NCBI RefSeq assembly: GCF_006364615.1
Contig: NZ_CP040986.1
Location: 186,001 to 250,000, forward strand
Direction of reading: 5' to 3'
Length of the DNA stretch: 64,000 nucleotides
Source: Candidatus Methylopumilus rimovensis
GTDB taxonomy: Bacteria; Pseudomonadota; Gammaproteobacteria; Burkholderiales; Methylophilaceae
Below the pieces are notes generated by a model. The model searched no databases, was not told the DNA's origin, and saw nothing but the letters and a program-made list of their open reading frames with translations. Both the position numbers and the translations under genes were made by a program. This document shows positions 23,324-32,000 of this stretch, in pieces. Position 1 is the stretch's first letter. Each line of letters begins with the position of its first letter.

Positions 23324-24250
23324 TTAATTATAGGTTTTTGGATTAAGTTGAATATAGCTTTGTTCAGTCTTAAGCTTCACCAACCAACCCTCATAGAATA
23401 TTTCACTGATGGCAGGATCTATCAAGAGTTTAAAGGGAGCTTTTCCGCCTCGGTAGGTTAGTTTTTGACCTTCGGTCAGGGAATACTTATTTTCCGCACC
23501 TTTAGCATCTAATATACAAATCGTCTGTTGGCCTTTAGAGATAATATGGAAGTAGTCGCCAGGCTTAAGAGGATCCGTAGGAGAAGAAACTTGTGTAATT
23601 GGTTTTGAAATGGCTTGACCGCACATTTTGATAGCAACATCCTTATTATTTTCTTCTGGCTTTTTGACTTCAATAGGTAACATCTCCCTTGATAGTTCTT
23701 TCTCTTCTAAAGGTTTAGTCTCATAAGTCACTATATCATTCGGAAGAGAATCAATATTGGGTAATTCAACTTCCTGACCTTCAAAATTTTTATGAGCAAC
23801 AGCATATTTTTGGTAAACACCAATTACAAAATTGGATACAAAAAGGAAGATAATAAAATAAAAAATATGAGGCACTTTGATATGTGTTTTTGCCCATACA
23901 AAAAATGATTTTATTTTTATTAAAAACAGTATTTTTTTCTCAGGTAGTTCATCCGTTTCATCTGTCTTATTTTCCAATTCAGGCTCTGGGAGATTTAAAG
24001 ATTTAGTTTTATTTTTTGTATTTTCAATAATGGTATCAATATCTAATTCAAGAAAAGCTACATATTTTCTGATCGATATGAGTTTGATTTGAAAAGATAC
24101 AAATCCATCTTTCTTATTTTCTTCCATAGAGATGATATGTTTGTTACTTAAAGTTAAACGATGTGCAACATCATCTATCGAAAGATTTAGATCTTCGCGC
24201 GCTTCTTTTAAAAGATGGCCATGAATAATGATTGAATCGTTTGACATCAC
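23324..24250 (-). CDS. RodZ-like membrane protein with cytoplasmic HTH
   Basis: A 308-residue protein with RodZ architecture: an N-terminal helix-turn-helix of the HTH_25 type (GHLLKEAREDLNLSIDDVAH, then LSNKHIISMEENK), a linker, one transmembrane helix near residue 130 (FYFIIFLFVSNFVIGVY), a Pro/Glu-rich periplasmic linker and a C-terminal beta domain with PGDYFHIISKGQQTICI and LTEGQKLTYRGGKAPFKLLI, as in DUF4115. RodZ links MreB to the elongasome. Here it is not beside ispG, its usual partner, so it may be a second copy or a relocated one; I leave the symbol open. Confidence 0.72.
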   Translation of the reverse strand: MMSNDSIIIHGHLLKEAREDLNLSIDDVAHRLTLSNKHIISMEENKKDGFVSFQIKLISIRKYVAFLELDIDTIIENTKNKTKSLNLPEPELENKTDETDELPEKKILFLIKIKSFFVWAKTHIKVPHIFYFIIFLFVSNFVIGVYQKYAVAHKNFEGQEVELPNIDSLPNDIVTYETKPLEEKELSREMLPIEVKKPEENNKDVAIKMCGQAISKPITQVSSPTDPLKPGDYFHIISKGQQTICILDAKGAENKYSLTEGQKLTYRGGKAPFKLLIDPAISEIFYEGWLVKLKTEQSYIQLNPKTYN

Positions 24251-24374
24251 ATGATTTACGAAAGTAAAGATAAAATAGTATCCTAATAAGAGTTTTTTTC
24301 AATCATTACTGAAACATATATATGGCGCGGTAATGATATGATTTATCCAATTAACGATAACTGATGGAGATCGA

Positions 24375-24893
24375 ATGAAGACTGAAGAAATTATAGAAAA
24401 ATTAGTGTTTAAGAGTCGATGGATATTAGCCCCTATGTATTTGGGATTGGTCGGTGGGTTAGTTTGTTTGCTTATAAAATTTGGTCAAGAATTTCTTCAT
24501 ATCATGATGACGGTGGTTGACACGCCGGAGAGAGAGATTGTTTTATCAATTTTAGCCTTAGTAGACATGACGCTTGTTGCAAATCTTCTTATCATGGTTA
24601 TTTTTAGTGGCTATGAGAACTTTGTATCTAAAATAGATATCGATAATCATGAAGATAAGCCTCATTGGATGGGTAAAGTTGATTATTCTGGATTGAAGCT
24701 TAAGTTGATTGGCTCAATAGTTGCAATTTCTGCCATCGATCTTTTGAAAGCTTTTATGCATGCGTCCATACCAGGACAAATGCTTACAAATACTCAAATG
24801 GCTTGGATGGTGGGTATTCACGCTACATTCATCATCTCAGGCGTTCTCTTTGCAATTATGGATAAAATTGCAGAAGATACCCCGCATCATTAA
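24375..24893 (+). CDS. YqhA / UPF0114 family membrane protein
   Basis: A 172-residue inner-membrane protein of the UPF0114 family (TIGR00645, E. coli YqhA). Four membrane helices are visible: WILAPMYLGLVGGLVCLLI, then ILALVDMTLVANLLIMVIF, LIGSIVAISAIDLL, and IHATFIISGVLFAIM. Family segments are SRWILAPMYLGL, SGYENFVSKI and WMGKVDYSGLKLKL. Function is unknown. It starts after a clear GATGGAG Shine-Dalgarno and is followed after 11 bases by the TPR/oxygenase gene, so the two may be co-transcribed. Confidence 0.85.
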   Translation: MKTEEIIEKLVFKSRWILAPMYLGLVGGLVCLLIKFGQEFLHIMMTVVDTPEREIVLSILALVDMTLVANLLIMVIFSGYENFVSKIDIDNHEDKPHWMGKVDYSGLKLKLIGSIVAISAIDLLKAFMHASIPGQMLTNTQMAWMVGIHATFIISGVLFAIMDKIAEDTPHH

Positions 24894-24904
24894 AAGCCTT
24901 TGCA

Positions 24905-26488
24905 ATGAGAATTTTAAAGCAGTCAGAAATTAATGATTTAATTCAACTTCATCAGTCAGGCCAATTACATCTTGCGGAACAAAAAGCAAAAAAATTACTA
25001 GATGAATTTCCACAAGAATTAATTTTGCATAATATTTTAGGTGTATCTCAAGAAGCACAAAAAAAATTTAAAGAAGCTGCTGACAGCTATCGTAATGCTT
25101 TAAAAATTCAACCGCAACTTGCGGAGATGCAATTTAATTTAGGTTCAGTACTGTATCAGTTAGGCGATAATCAAAGTGCAATTCAACATTATCAAAAAGC
25201 AATACAGATAAAGCCTGATTTAGTGGTAGCGTATTTTAATCTAGGCATTGCTTATCAGAATGAATCGCAATTCGATAAAGCCTTGAGCGCTTATCAAAAG
25301 GCAATTGATTTAGAGCCAGGATTCTATGAGGCACATGGCAATAAGGGTGCCGTCTATTTACTTCAGGGTGACTTTGATCAAGCGACTCACTCTTTCCAGC
25401 AATCACTCAACATTCAAGATCACCCTCGTGGACATTTAAATTTAGGTAATGCTTATCGCAATCAAGGATACCTAGAAAAAGCTATTCAATCATATCGAAA
25501 AGCGATTGCAATGAATCCAAATGATGCTGAAGTTTGTTCGGTATTAGGTGATGCATTATGGCATCAAGGCAAAATTTCAGAAGCCAACCAATACCTAAGG
25601 CAAGCTGTGATATTAAATTCAGAAAATCCAATCGCCAATTACAATCTTGCAACATTCCTTCATGATAATAAAAAATTTCAGGAGGCTTATGAATTTTACA
25701 AAGCTTCTCAAATGAAAGATTGGGAAGAGCGCGCACTTTATTGTTTATATAAAACAAAACAATTCGATATTTTTGAAAAAGAATTAAATAGTGCGATTCT
25801 TAAAAAGAATAGATCGCCATTGCTTGCAACACTCTCAACTCACTTTGGAAAAAATTTTCACAAAGAAGACCGCTACAATTTTTGTCCAGACCCACTTCGT
25901 TTTGTATTTCATGGCCAAGTCGATGCCTTAAAAGATCCCAGGAATGATTTACTAAAATCACTCTTACATGATATTAACGAAGCTGACATTTCTGAGCGCA
26001 TGCAAAGTCGATTAATCAATGGGATTCAGTCATCAGGGAATCTCTTTAAACGAAAGGATTCTTCTTTTAAAAGGTTGTCACAAGAGATTACATTACTTAT
26101 TAAAAGATATTACGATTGCTATAAAAATGAAGACTCTATATTTATTAAGGCATTTCCAAAAAATATAGAGTTTAGTAGTTCTTGGTTTGTCAAAATGCAG
26201 ACAGGTGGTCATTTGAGCTCTCATATTCATGAAGAGGGCTGGATTAGTGGAGCTGTCTATTTGGCGATTCCGCAGCAAAAAAAACAACCAGATGAAGGCG
26301 GCATTGAATTAAGTATTGATGGAGATGATTACCCAAGAATGCACGATAACTTTGAAAAAAAATTATACCTACCTCAAGTTGGTGATGTTATTTTCTTTCC
26401 ATCTTCCGTTTTTCATCGAACGATACCTTTTAGCTCCAATGAAGAGCGAATCTGTATTGCTTTTGATTTAAAACCTGCAGACATTTAG
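24905..26488 (+). CDS. TPR-repeat protein with C-terminal 2OG-Fe(II) oxygenase-like domain
   Basis: A 527-residue two-part protein. Residues 1-270 consist of about seven TPR units, for example AEMQFNLGSVLYQLGDNQSA and VVAYFNLGIAYQNESQFDKA. Residues 400-527 match the 2OG-Fe(II) oxygenase_5 type: LSSHIHEEGWISGAVYL supplies the His-x-H/E metal ligands, and VIFFPSSVFHRTIPF the distal His and the Arg for 2-oxoglutarate. Such fusions probably hydroxylate a protein or peptide bound by the TPR array. No signal peptide is seen. Its stop overlaps the convergent YihY gene (TTAG, 26485-26488). Confidence 0.8.
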   Translation: MRILKQSEINDLIQLHQSGQLHLAEQKAKKLLDEFPQELILHNILGVSQEAQKKFKEAADSYRNALKIQPQLAEMQFNLGSVLYQLGDNQSAIQHYQKAIQIKPDLVVAYFNLGIAYQNESQFDKALSAYQKAIDLEPGFYEAHGNKGAVYLLQGDFDQATHSFQQSLNIQDHPRGHLNLGNAYRNQGYLEKAIQSYRKAIAMNPNDAEVCSVLGDALWHQGKISEANQYLRQAVILNSENPIANYNLATFLHDNKKFQEAYEFYKASQMKDWEERALYCLYKTKQFDIFEKELNSAILKKNRSPLLATLSTHFGKNFHKEDRYNFCPDPLRFVFHGQVDALKDPRNDLLKSLLHDINEADISERMQSRLINGIQSSGNLFKRKDSSFKRLSQEITLLIKRYYDCYKNEDSIFIKAFPKNIEFSSSWFVKMQTGGHLSSHIHEEGWISGAVYLAIPQQKKQPDEGGIELSIDGDDYPRMHDNFEKKLYLPQVGDVIFFPSSVFHRTIPFSSNEERICIAFDLKPADI

Positions 26489-27723
26489 CGTTGTTGCAAT
26501 CTTAAGGACATTTTTCTTAAAAATTTCATCGCTACTTTAGGTTCGTCGGCTAGCATCATTTCTAGATGGACTTTTGGAATGGCAATAATTTCAGATTCAT
26601 TTGAATTCGACATAGCCATGGCAATAGTTGGGGTTTCATTTAGCACTGCCATTTCTCCAAAATATTCATGTGCTTTTAAAGAGCGTATTACTTGACCATC
26701 TTGAATTAAATTGACTGAGCCTTGAACAATATAATAGACATTATGTTCGCGATTACCTTGCTCAAAAATCATTGTATTCTGCTTATATTTTTTCCCGTAA
26801 CGCAAAGCAAGATAATGAATGAAAGAGCTTGAAAGCGGAATCGAGTCGTCAAATAATTTTTTTAATAACAACATATCTTTTTTGTGAAGTGTTGCCATAA
26901 GCTCTACGCCAAGTAAATAAGATGCAATATTTAGATAAAGCCATATTAATGAAATAAAAAGATTCCTCATGCCACCAAAAAAGGTGCCGTAAGATTGACT
27001 CAACGACAAAAAGATATCGAATGTTGATCTAAGTCCAAGCCATAAAAGAGCTGTTAGTAGTGAACCCAAAAGAATATGCTTGACATCAACTTTAATAGGA
27101 AAAAAAAATCGATTAAAAAGTGTTAAAGATAAAACAACAAATGAGAATGAACTTACAAAATAAATCATTTGTGAATTTACAAAACTTAAATATTCCCCAA
27201 AGAACATAGCAGCTTTTTGAAAGACCATACCTGATAAAGTAAAGAAGAGGAAAAGTAAAAGTATGCCAATAATAGCGACAATATCTCGAAATTTACTTTT
27301 TAGAAATGATGGATTTTCTTCAGTCGCCGAAATAATGAGAAGGCTTGCACGAAGAGAGCTTGTGAGGGGTGTTGCTGCCCACAATAAAATTAATGTACCT
27401 AAGATTCCCCATACCTTAGTATGGCTTGATACCTTATAAACTTCGAGCATAATTTTTTTACTCATTTGCGGTAATAGGTCACTTGTAAGAAGCGCTAATC
27501 TTCCTAAAGCAAATTCAGAATTAACTAACCAATGACTTAAGAAAAAGAAAATGAGAAGAATCATCGGAATGAGTGCAAAAAGAGAAAAGAAAGATAAGGA
27601 TGCAGTTAAACCAAATACATTATGACGTTTGCAGCCCGCTAATGTTTCTTTCATCATAAAGACGAGCAGTGACTCATCTTTTTTTTGATAAAGATTTTTG
27701 AAAAGCGGATGTAATTTAATCAT
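26485..27723 (-). CDS. YihY/UPF0761 membrane protein fused to a cyclic-nucleotide-binding-like domain
   Basis: A 412-residue fusion. The first 290 residues are the YihY (formerly RNase BN / BrkB) membrane domain with about six helices, including SLSFFSLFALIPMILLIFFF, PLTSSLRASLLI and LWLGLRSTFDIFL. The last 95 residues form a CNMP-type beta-roll: MIFEQGNREHNVYYIVQGSV, then RSLKAHEYFGEMAVLNETPT (the phosphate-binding cassette G-E-M/L-A) and ESEIIAIPKVHLEMML. The typical Arg of cAMP-binding cassettes is replaced by TPTIAMA, so ligand binding is uncertain. It overlaps the next gene (pip) by one base. Confidence 0.85.
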   Translation of the reverse strand: MIKLHPLFKNLYQKKDESLLVFMMKETLAGCKRHNVFGLTASLSFFSLFALIPMILLIFFFLSHWLVNSEFALGRLALLTSDLLPQMSKKIMLEVYKVSSHTKVWGILGTLILLWAATPLTSSLRASLLIISATEENPSFLKSKFRDIVAIIGILLLFLFFTLSGMVFQKAAMFFGEYLSFVNSQMIYFVSSFSFVVLSLTLFNRFFFPIKVDVKHILLGSLLTALLWLGLRSTFDIFLSLSQSYGTFFGGMRNLFISLIWLYLNIASYLLGVELMATLHKKDMLLLKKLFDDSIPLSSSFIHYLALRYGKKYKQNTMIFEQGNREHNVYYIVQGSVNLIQDGQVIRSLKAHEYFGEMAVLNETPTIAMAMSNSNESEIIAIPKVHLEMMLADEPKVAMKFLRKMSLRLQQR

Positions 27724-28688
27724 TACGCTAATGCTCTATAGTGATTGGTAGCTTTAACGAGTTCGCTTGTCATTGAAAGTTCTGAGGCTGAGTGTCCTGC
27801 ATCCGGTACCATAATAAAATTTGCATGTGGCATGCATTGATAAAGTTCATAGGCTGTAATGGGAGGACATACCATGTCATAACGCCCTTGAATAATAGTT
27901 GTTGGAATATCTTTTAACTGGTTGGCCTCTTCTAATATTTTTTTCCCATCAATAAAACATTGATCTTTGATGTAATGAAGTTGAACGCGTGCACGCGCAA
28001 TTTCATTTTGTATATCTTCATCTGTCAGTATTTTATTACCTTCTGCTTGAGGTAATAGTTTTAAAAGGCCACTTTCAAAACGATTCCATGCAATGGACGC
28101 AGGCCCGCTAATTTTTAAATCATTTGAAAATACAAGTTCACTATAATTTTTTACAAGATCATCACGTTTATCATCTGGTAAGAAATCAAGCAGTGTTTGA
28201 TGGGCTTCTGGGAAAAAAGCTTTAACCTCATCTAGGAACCAATCAAGTTCCGTTTTACGACTTAAGAAGATGCCTCGCAAAATAAGTGCTTTGATCGTTT
28301 CAGGATATTGAGTCGCGTATGCCAATGCTAAAGCGCTTCCCCAAGAGCCTCCAAAAATAATCCAACGCTTTATATCAAAATGTTTACGAATCGCTTCCAT
28401 GTCAGACAGAAGATCTTGAGTGGTATTGCCATTCGTTTCTCCTAAGGGTTTGCTTTGTCCACAGCCTCTTTGGTCAAAAAGAATGATTTGGTAGTGTTTT
28501 GGATCAAAAAATTGTCTTTGTTTGGGGCTGGTTCCGCCACCAGGTCCGCCATGAAGAAAAATAATAGGTTTTCCATGGGGATTTCCTGAAAGTTCGACAT
28601 AAATTTTATGTCCACGAGGTCTTTCTATCCAGGTCGCATGATAAGGAGAAATCTCTGGATATAAGGTATATAAAGAGTCAGTTGGCAT
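27723..28688 (-). CDS. pip: Proline iminopeptidase
   Basis: An alpha/beta-hydrolase that releases N-terminal proline from peptides. At 321 residues it is the usual size. The oxyanion loop is HGGPGGGTSP near residue 46, DQRGCGQSKP follows, the nucleophile elbow is GGSWGSALALAYA near 114, and the catalytic Asp and His are in QGRYDMVCPP and PDAGHSASE near the C-terminus. It is cytoplasmic. The ATG at 28688 is divergent from the xoxF leader. The stop overlaps the start of the YihY gene by one base, so both are likely co-transcribed. Confidence 0.93.
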   Translation of the reverse strand: MPTDSLYTLYPEISPYHATWIERPRGHKIYVELSGNPHGKPIIFLHGGPGGGTSPKQRQFFDPKHYQIILFDQRGCGQSKPLGETNGNTTQDLLSDMEAIRKHFDIKRWIIFGGSWGSALALAYATQYPETIKALILRGIFLSRKTELDWFLDEVKAFFPEAHQTLLDFLPDDKRDDLVKNYSELVFSNDLKISGPASIAWNRFESGLLKLLPQAEGNKILTDEDIQNEIARARVQLHYIKDQCFIDGKKILEEANQLKDIPTTIIQGRYDMVCPPITAYELYQCMPHANFIMVPDAGHSASELSMTSELVKATNHYRALA

Positions 28689-28802
28689 AGAAAATAATTA
28701 GCTTTCTTATTGATTTTATTAGGTATTTTAACAAATTTAGCAAAGTTCAGGAATAATTAAAATTGAGACTTAAAAAAATGTTAACAAATTGTAACGAAAT
28801 TG

Positions 28803-28831
28803 TTGCAATTCTAAAAAAAGAGGCATATATT
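28803..28831 (+). promoter_or_regulatory. Probable xoxF promoter
   Basis: TTGCAA (28803-28808) and TATATT (28826-28831) with a 17-base spacer. The transcript would start near 28838, giving a 5' untranslated leader of about 135 bases, long for this compact genome. Confidence 0.55.
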
Positions 28832-28890
28832 GTTCATCAAGCATAAGTCAAATTGTGCTGAAGGTAGGCCTTCGAAGCGCTTTCAAGTCT

Positions 28891-28919
28891 TAAAGTGAAA
28901 CACTTTAAAATTTAAAGTG
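28891..28919 (+). promoter_or_regulatory. Alternating half-sites in the xoxF leader
   Basis: TAAAGTG (28891-28897), CACTTTA (28901-28907) and TAAAGTG (28913-28919). The middle arm can pair with either flanking arm: 7 bp with an AAA loop, or 9 bp (CACTTTAAA with TTTAAAGTG, one-base centre). They are mutually exclusive in RNA, or could be tandem protein half-sites in DNA. Confidence 0.55.
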
Positions 28920-28972
28920 ACTAGAGAGTTTACTTCTTTTTAAAACCCTTAGTAAAAACTATGGAGATTTAT

Positions 28973-30847
28973 ATGAAAATTAATAAAATCAAGTTAGCTC
29001 TTGGTTTAGTAGCTGGTCTATCAGTGGCAATGCCAATGATTGCTTCAGCAGCTGCTGATCAAGAAAAAGCTATTGCTGATGCTAATAACTGGGCAGCACC
29101 ACGCGGTGACTACACAAACCAAGCACACAGCAAATTAACTCAAATCAACCAAGGTAATGTAAAAAACCTTAAAGCTGCTTGGACATTCGCTACCGGTGTA
29201 AACCGTGGTCACGAAGGTGCTCCAGTTGTTGTTGGTAACATGATGTATGTTCATACAGCATTCCCAAACAACATCTACGCGCTTGACTTAAACGACAATC
29301 AAAAAATCGTTTGGTCTTACTTCCCAAAACAAGATCCATCAGTTCAAGCAGTTCTCTGCTGTGATAACGTTTCACGTGGTCTTGGTTATGGCGACGGTAA
29401 AATCTTCTTACAACAAAACGACGGTATGTTAGTTGCTTTAGATGCTAAGACAGGTAAAAAATTATGGGACGCTAAAAACACTGACCCTAAAGTTGGTGCT
29501 ACAAACACAAACGCTCCTCACGTAATTAAAGACAAAGTTTTAACAGGTTGTTCTGGTGCTGAATTCGGTGTTCGCTGCTTTATCTCAGCTTACACATTAG
29601 ACGGCAAGTTAGCTTGGAAAGCTTACTCAACAGGTCCTGATGCTGAAGTATTAATCGGCAAAGACTTTAACAAAGACACACCACTTTACTCAGCATTATC
29701 AGTCTATGAAGACGTTAATGGTGGTAACAAACAAGGCGGTTCATTCAAGAAAATTGATACTGCTAAGTTAAAAGGCGGTGAAAAAGATCTTGGTCTTAAA
29801 ACATGGTTAAAACCACAAGCAGTTAAAGATGGTTGGCAACATGGTGGTGGCTCTGTATGGGGCTGGTGGCCATATGATCCAAAAACAAACTTAGTGTACT
29901 ACGGTACAGGTAACCCATCAGTTTGGAATCCAGATGTACGTCCAGGCGACAATAAATGGTCTATGACTGTTTTCGCACGTGACTTAAACACTGGCGTTGC
30001 ACGCTGGGGTATGCAAATGACTCCACATGACGAGTGGGATTACGACGGTATTAACGAAGTGATCTTATTTGACAATGGTGGTAAGACATATGCATGGCAC
30101 CATGACCGTAACGGTTTTGCTTACACATGGCAAGCTGATAACGGTGTTTTAGTTGCTGCAGAAAAAGTACATCCATTTGTTAACTGGGCAACTGACGTTG
30201 ACAAAAAATCTGGTGTACCTAACAAGTTAGCTTCAGCTTCTACACACCAAGACTACAATGCTAAGGGTGTTTGCCCAGCTGCATTGGGTACAAAAGATCA
30301 ACAACCAGCTGCTTACTCACCTAAGACTGGCCTTATCTACTCACCACTCAACCACGTATGTATGACATACGAACCAGTTGAGTCTAAGTATGTAGCAGGT
30401 CAACCATGGGTTGGTGCAACATTAACTATGTTTGCTGGTCCAGACGGTGTTATGGGTGGCTTCGCTGCTTATGATCCAATGACAAACAAAAAAGCTTGGT
30501 ACAACAAAGAGAAATTCTCTGCTTGGGGCGGTGCTTTAACAACTGCTTCAGACTTAGTTTTCTACGGTACTCTTGACCGTTGGTTCAAAGCTCTTGACGC
30601 TAAGTCAGGTAAAGAACTTTGGAAATTCCAAGTTGGTTCTGGTGTGATTGGTAATGCATTCACATACTCAAACGGCGGCAAACAATACGTTGGTGTTTTA
30701 TCAGGTATTGGTGGTTGGGCTGGCGTTGCGATGAACCTTGGCTTAACTAACCCAACAGACGCTCTTGGTGCTGCTGGTGGTTATGCTGAACTTACTAAGT
30801 ACAATGCTGCTCCTGGCGGCGGTGCTTTAACAGTATTTAGCCTATAA
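28973..30847 (+). CDS. xoxF: Lanthanide-dependent methanol dehydrogenase XoxF
   Basis: A periplasmic PQQ enzyme that oxidises methanol and passes electrons to a c-type cytochrome. I start at the ATG at 28973, since the GGAG Shine-Dalgarno overlaps the upstream ATG at 28961. The 624-residue precursor has a signal peptide ending near ASAA. The vicinal disulfide pair is Cys129-Cys130 (VLCCDN). HDEWDYDGINE supplies the catalytic Asp356 and the extra Asp358 that marks the lanthanide type; calcium MxaF enzymes have Ala there. Trp-docking PQQ propeller motifs (GSVWGWWPYD, AWGGALTTASDLVFYGT) are present. Codons such as AAC, TTC and GGT are favoured over those in neighbours, indicating very high expression. 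Confidence 0.96.
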   Translation: MKINKIKLALGLVAGLSVAMPMIASAAADQEKAIADANNWAAPRGDYTNQAHSKLTQINQGNVKNLKAAWTFATGVNRGHEGAPVVVGNMMYVHTAFPNNIYALDLNDNQKIVWSYFPKQDPSVQAVLCCDNVSRGLGYGDGKIFLQQNDGMLVALDAKTGKKLWDAKNTDPKVGATNTNAPHVIKDKVLTGCSGAEFGVRCFISAYTLDGKLAWKAYSTGPDAEVLIGKDFNKDTPLYSALSVYEDVNGGNKQGGSFKKIDTAKLKGGEKDLGLKTWLKPQAVKDGWQHGGGSVWGWWPYDPKTNLVYYGTGNPSVWNPDVRPGDNKWSMTVFARDLNTGVARWGMQMTPHDEWDYDGINEVILFDNGGKTYAWHHDRNGFAYTWQADNGVLVAAEKVHPFVNWATDVDKKSGVPNKLASASTHQDYNAKGVCPAALGTKDQQPAAYSPKTGLIYSPLNHVCMTYEPVESKYVAGQPWVGATLTMFAGPDGVMGGFAAYDPMTNKKAWYNKEKFSAWGGALTTASDLVFYGTLDRWFKALDAKSGKELWKFQVGSGVIGNAFTYSNGGKQYVGVLSGIGGWAGVAMNLGLTNPTDALGAAGGYAELTKYNAAPGGGALTVFSL

Positions 30848-30890
30848 TTAAATCGAAAGATTTTTTATAGAACTAACTGTTAGTTAGTAT

Positions 30891-30937
30891 GTCCTATAAA
30901 CACCCCGCTTTTTAAGCGGGGTGTTTTTTTATAGGAC
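30891..30937 (+). terminator. Strong terminator between xoxF and xoxJ
   Basis: A core stem CACCCCGCTT / AAGCGGGGTG with TTT loop and a T7 run (30901-30930). Outer arms GTCCTATAAA (30891-30900) and TTTATAGGAC (30928-30937) extend it to 20 bp with a four-T bulge. It would limit xoxJ expression to read-through or its own promoter. Confidence 0.9.
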
Positions 30938-30966
30938 TCACGATTATTCATTGCCAAGGAAAAAGA

Positions 30967-31824
30967 ATGTTTAAAAAAATAATATTAGCTTTATGTGTTT
31001 TGAATTTAATTCAAGCTGGATCGGTATTCGCTTTAGGTCAAGATCGTGAAGATGGTTTACCTGGTATGCCCTATCGAACTCCGACGGAAAACGAATTTAG
31101 AGTGTGTGCCGACCCTGAAAGTCTTCCTTATTCAAATCAAAAAGGTGAGGGCTTTGAAAATAAAATTGCAGAAGTTTTAGCGAAAGATTTAGGTAAAGAA
31201 TTAACTTACGAATTTTGGCTTGATCGTCAAGGCTATTTAAGAAATACAATTAATGCACAACGCTGCGATGTCATTATTGGCATGGGCAGTGATGTAGATT
31301 CGTTACGCACTTCTAAACCTTATTATCGTTCAGGATATGTATTCGTATATCGGAAATCAAGTAATTACAATATTAAAGATTGGGATGCAGAAGATCTTAA
31401 AAAAGGCATTATTGGTATTGTGGGGGAAAGTCCACCAACGATTCCGTTACGCGATCATGATCTGATGGCGAATGCTCGTCCTTATCGATTGCAAAGAGAT
31501 CTCAATTTGTCACCAGGCCACATGATTGATGATTTGGTCGCAGGTAAAATTGATGTCGCGATCATATGGGGGCCAATTGGTGGATATTATGCAAAACAAT
31601 CAAAAGAACCTCTCGTCGTTGTTCCTGTGCCCGAATATAAATCAGTCAATGTGAAGGGCAAAGAAGAGTGGAATATTTCTGTGGCTGTTCGCAAAAAAGA
31701 TAAAGACCGCATGGAAATGATTCAAGGGGCGCTGGATCGCAATCAGGCTAAAATTTTGAAGATTTTAGATGACTACGGCATCCCTCATAAGCCCATTATT
31801 TCAGGGGATAAGATAGGAAATTAA
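30967..31824 (+). CDS. xoxJ: XoxJ, periplasmic substrate-binding-like partner of XoxF
   Basis: A 285-residue periplasmic protein of the type called quinoprotein dehydrogenase-associated putative substrate-binding protein (MxaJ/XoxJ). A signal peptide (LALCVLNLIQAGSVFA) is followed by an SBP_bac_3-like fold: FRVCADPESLPYSNQKGEGF near residue 43, then NAQRCDVIIGMGSDVDS, KPYYRSGYVFVYR and KIDVAIIWGPIGGYYA. XoxJ is thought to aid activation or assembly of XoxF. It lies between xoxF and xoxG, the standard order, and is separated from both by terminators. AAGGAAAAAGA precedes the ATG at 30967. Confidence 0.9.
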   Translation: MFKKIILALCVLNLIQAGSVFALGQDREDGLPGMPYRTPTENEFRVCADPESLPYSNQKGEGFENKIAEVLAKDLGKELTYEFWLDRQGYLRNTINAQRCDVIIGMGSDVDSLRTSKPYYRSGYVFVYRKSSNYNIKDWDAEDLKKGIIGIVGESPPTIPLRDHDLMANARPYRLQRDLNLSPGHMIDDLVAGKIDVAIIWGPIGGYYAKQSKEPLVVVPVPEYKSVNVKGKEEWNISVAVRKKDKDRMEMIQGALDRNQAKILKILDDYGIPHKPIISGDKIGN

Positions 31825-31831
31825 AGTTAAA

Positions 31832-31857
31832 AAAGTCATTCAGAAATGAGTGACTTT
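31832..31857 (+). terminator. Terminator after xoxJ
   Basis: AAAGTCATTCA and TGAGTGACTTT form an 11-bp stem (one G-T wobble) around a GAAA tetraloop. The T-run after it is short, so efficiency is uncertain. Confidence 0.55.
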
Positions 31858-31931
31858 ATAACAAAAAATGAGTAATATTAGTGTGTGTTTTTCAGATTTT
31901 TAGGTAGTTAAAACCGTATTTTAGAATTTAT

Positions 31932-31957
31932 ATTTTGGATTAAACATCCTCCAAAAT
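31932..31957 (+). promoter_or_regulatory. Inverted repeat over the putative xoxG promoter
   Basis: ATTTTGGA (31932-31939) and TCCAAAAT (31950-31957) form a perfect 8-bp dyad with a 10-base centre that also contains GGAT..ATCC. A -10-like TATATT overlaps it at 31929-31934. It lies 24 bases before the xoxG start region. Confidence 0.4.
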
Positions 31958-31980
31958 TTACACAATTTTTAGGAGAAATT

Positions 31981-32000
31981 ATGCAAGTAAAAAAGTACTT
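31981..32000 (+). other. Out-of-frame xoxG start region with A AAA AAG slippery site
   Basis: The ATG at 31981 has a perfect Shine-Dalgarno (AGGAGAAATT) but runs ATG CAA GTA AAA AAG TAC and stops at the TAG at 32014-32016. A -1 shift at A AAA AAG, or one more A in the A6 run, gives MQVKKVLMSSLLVSMMAFAG, a perfect signal peptide joined in frame to XoxG. It could be a sequencing indel, a real frameshift or programmed slippage. Confidence 0.65.
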
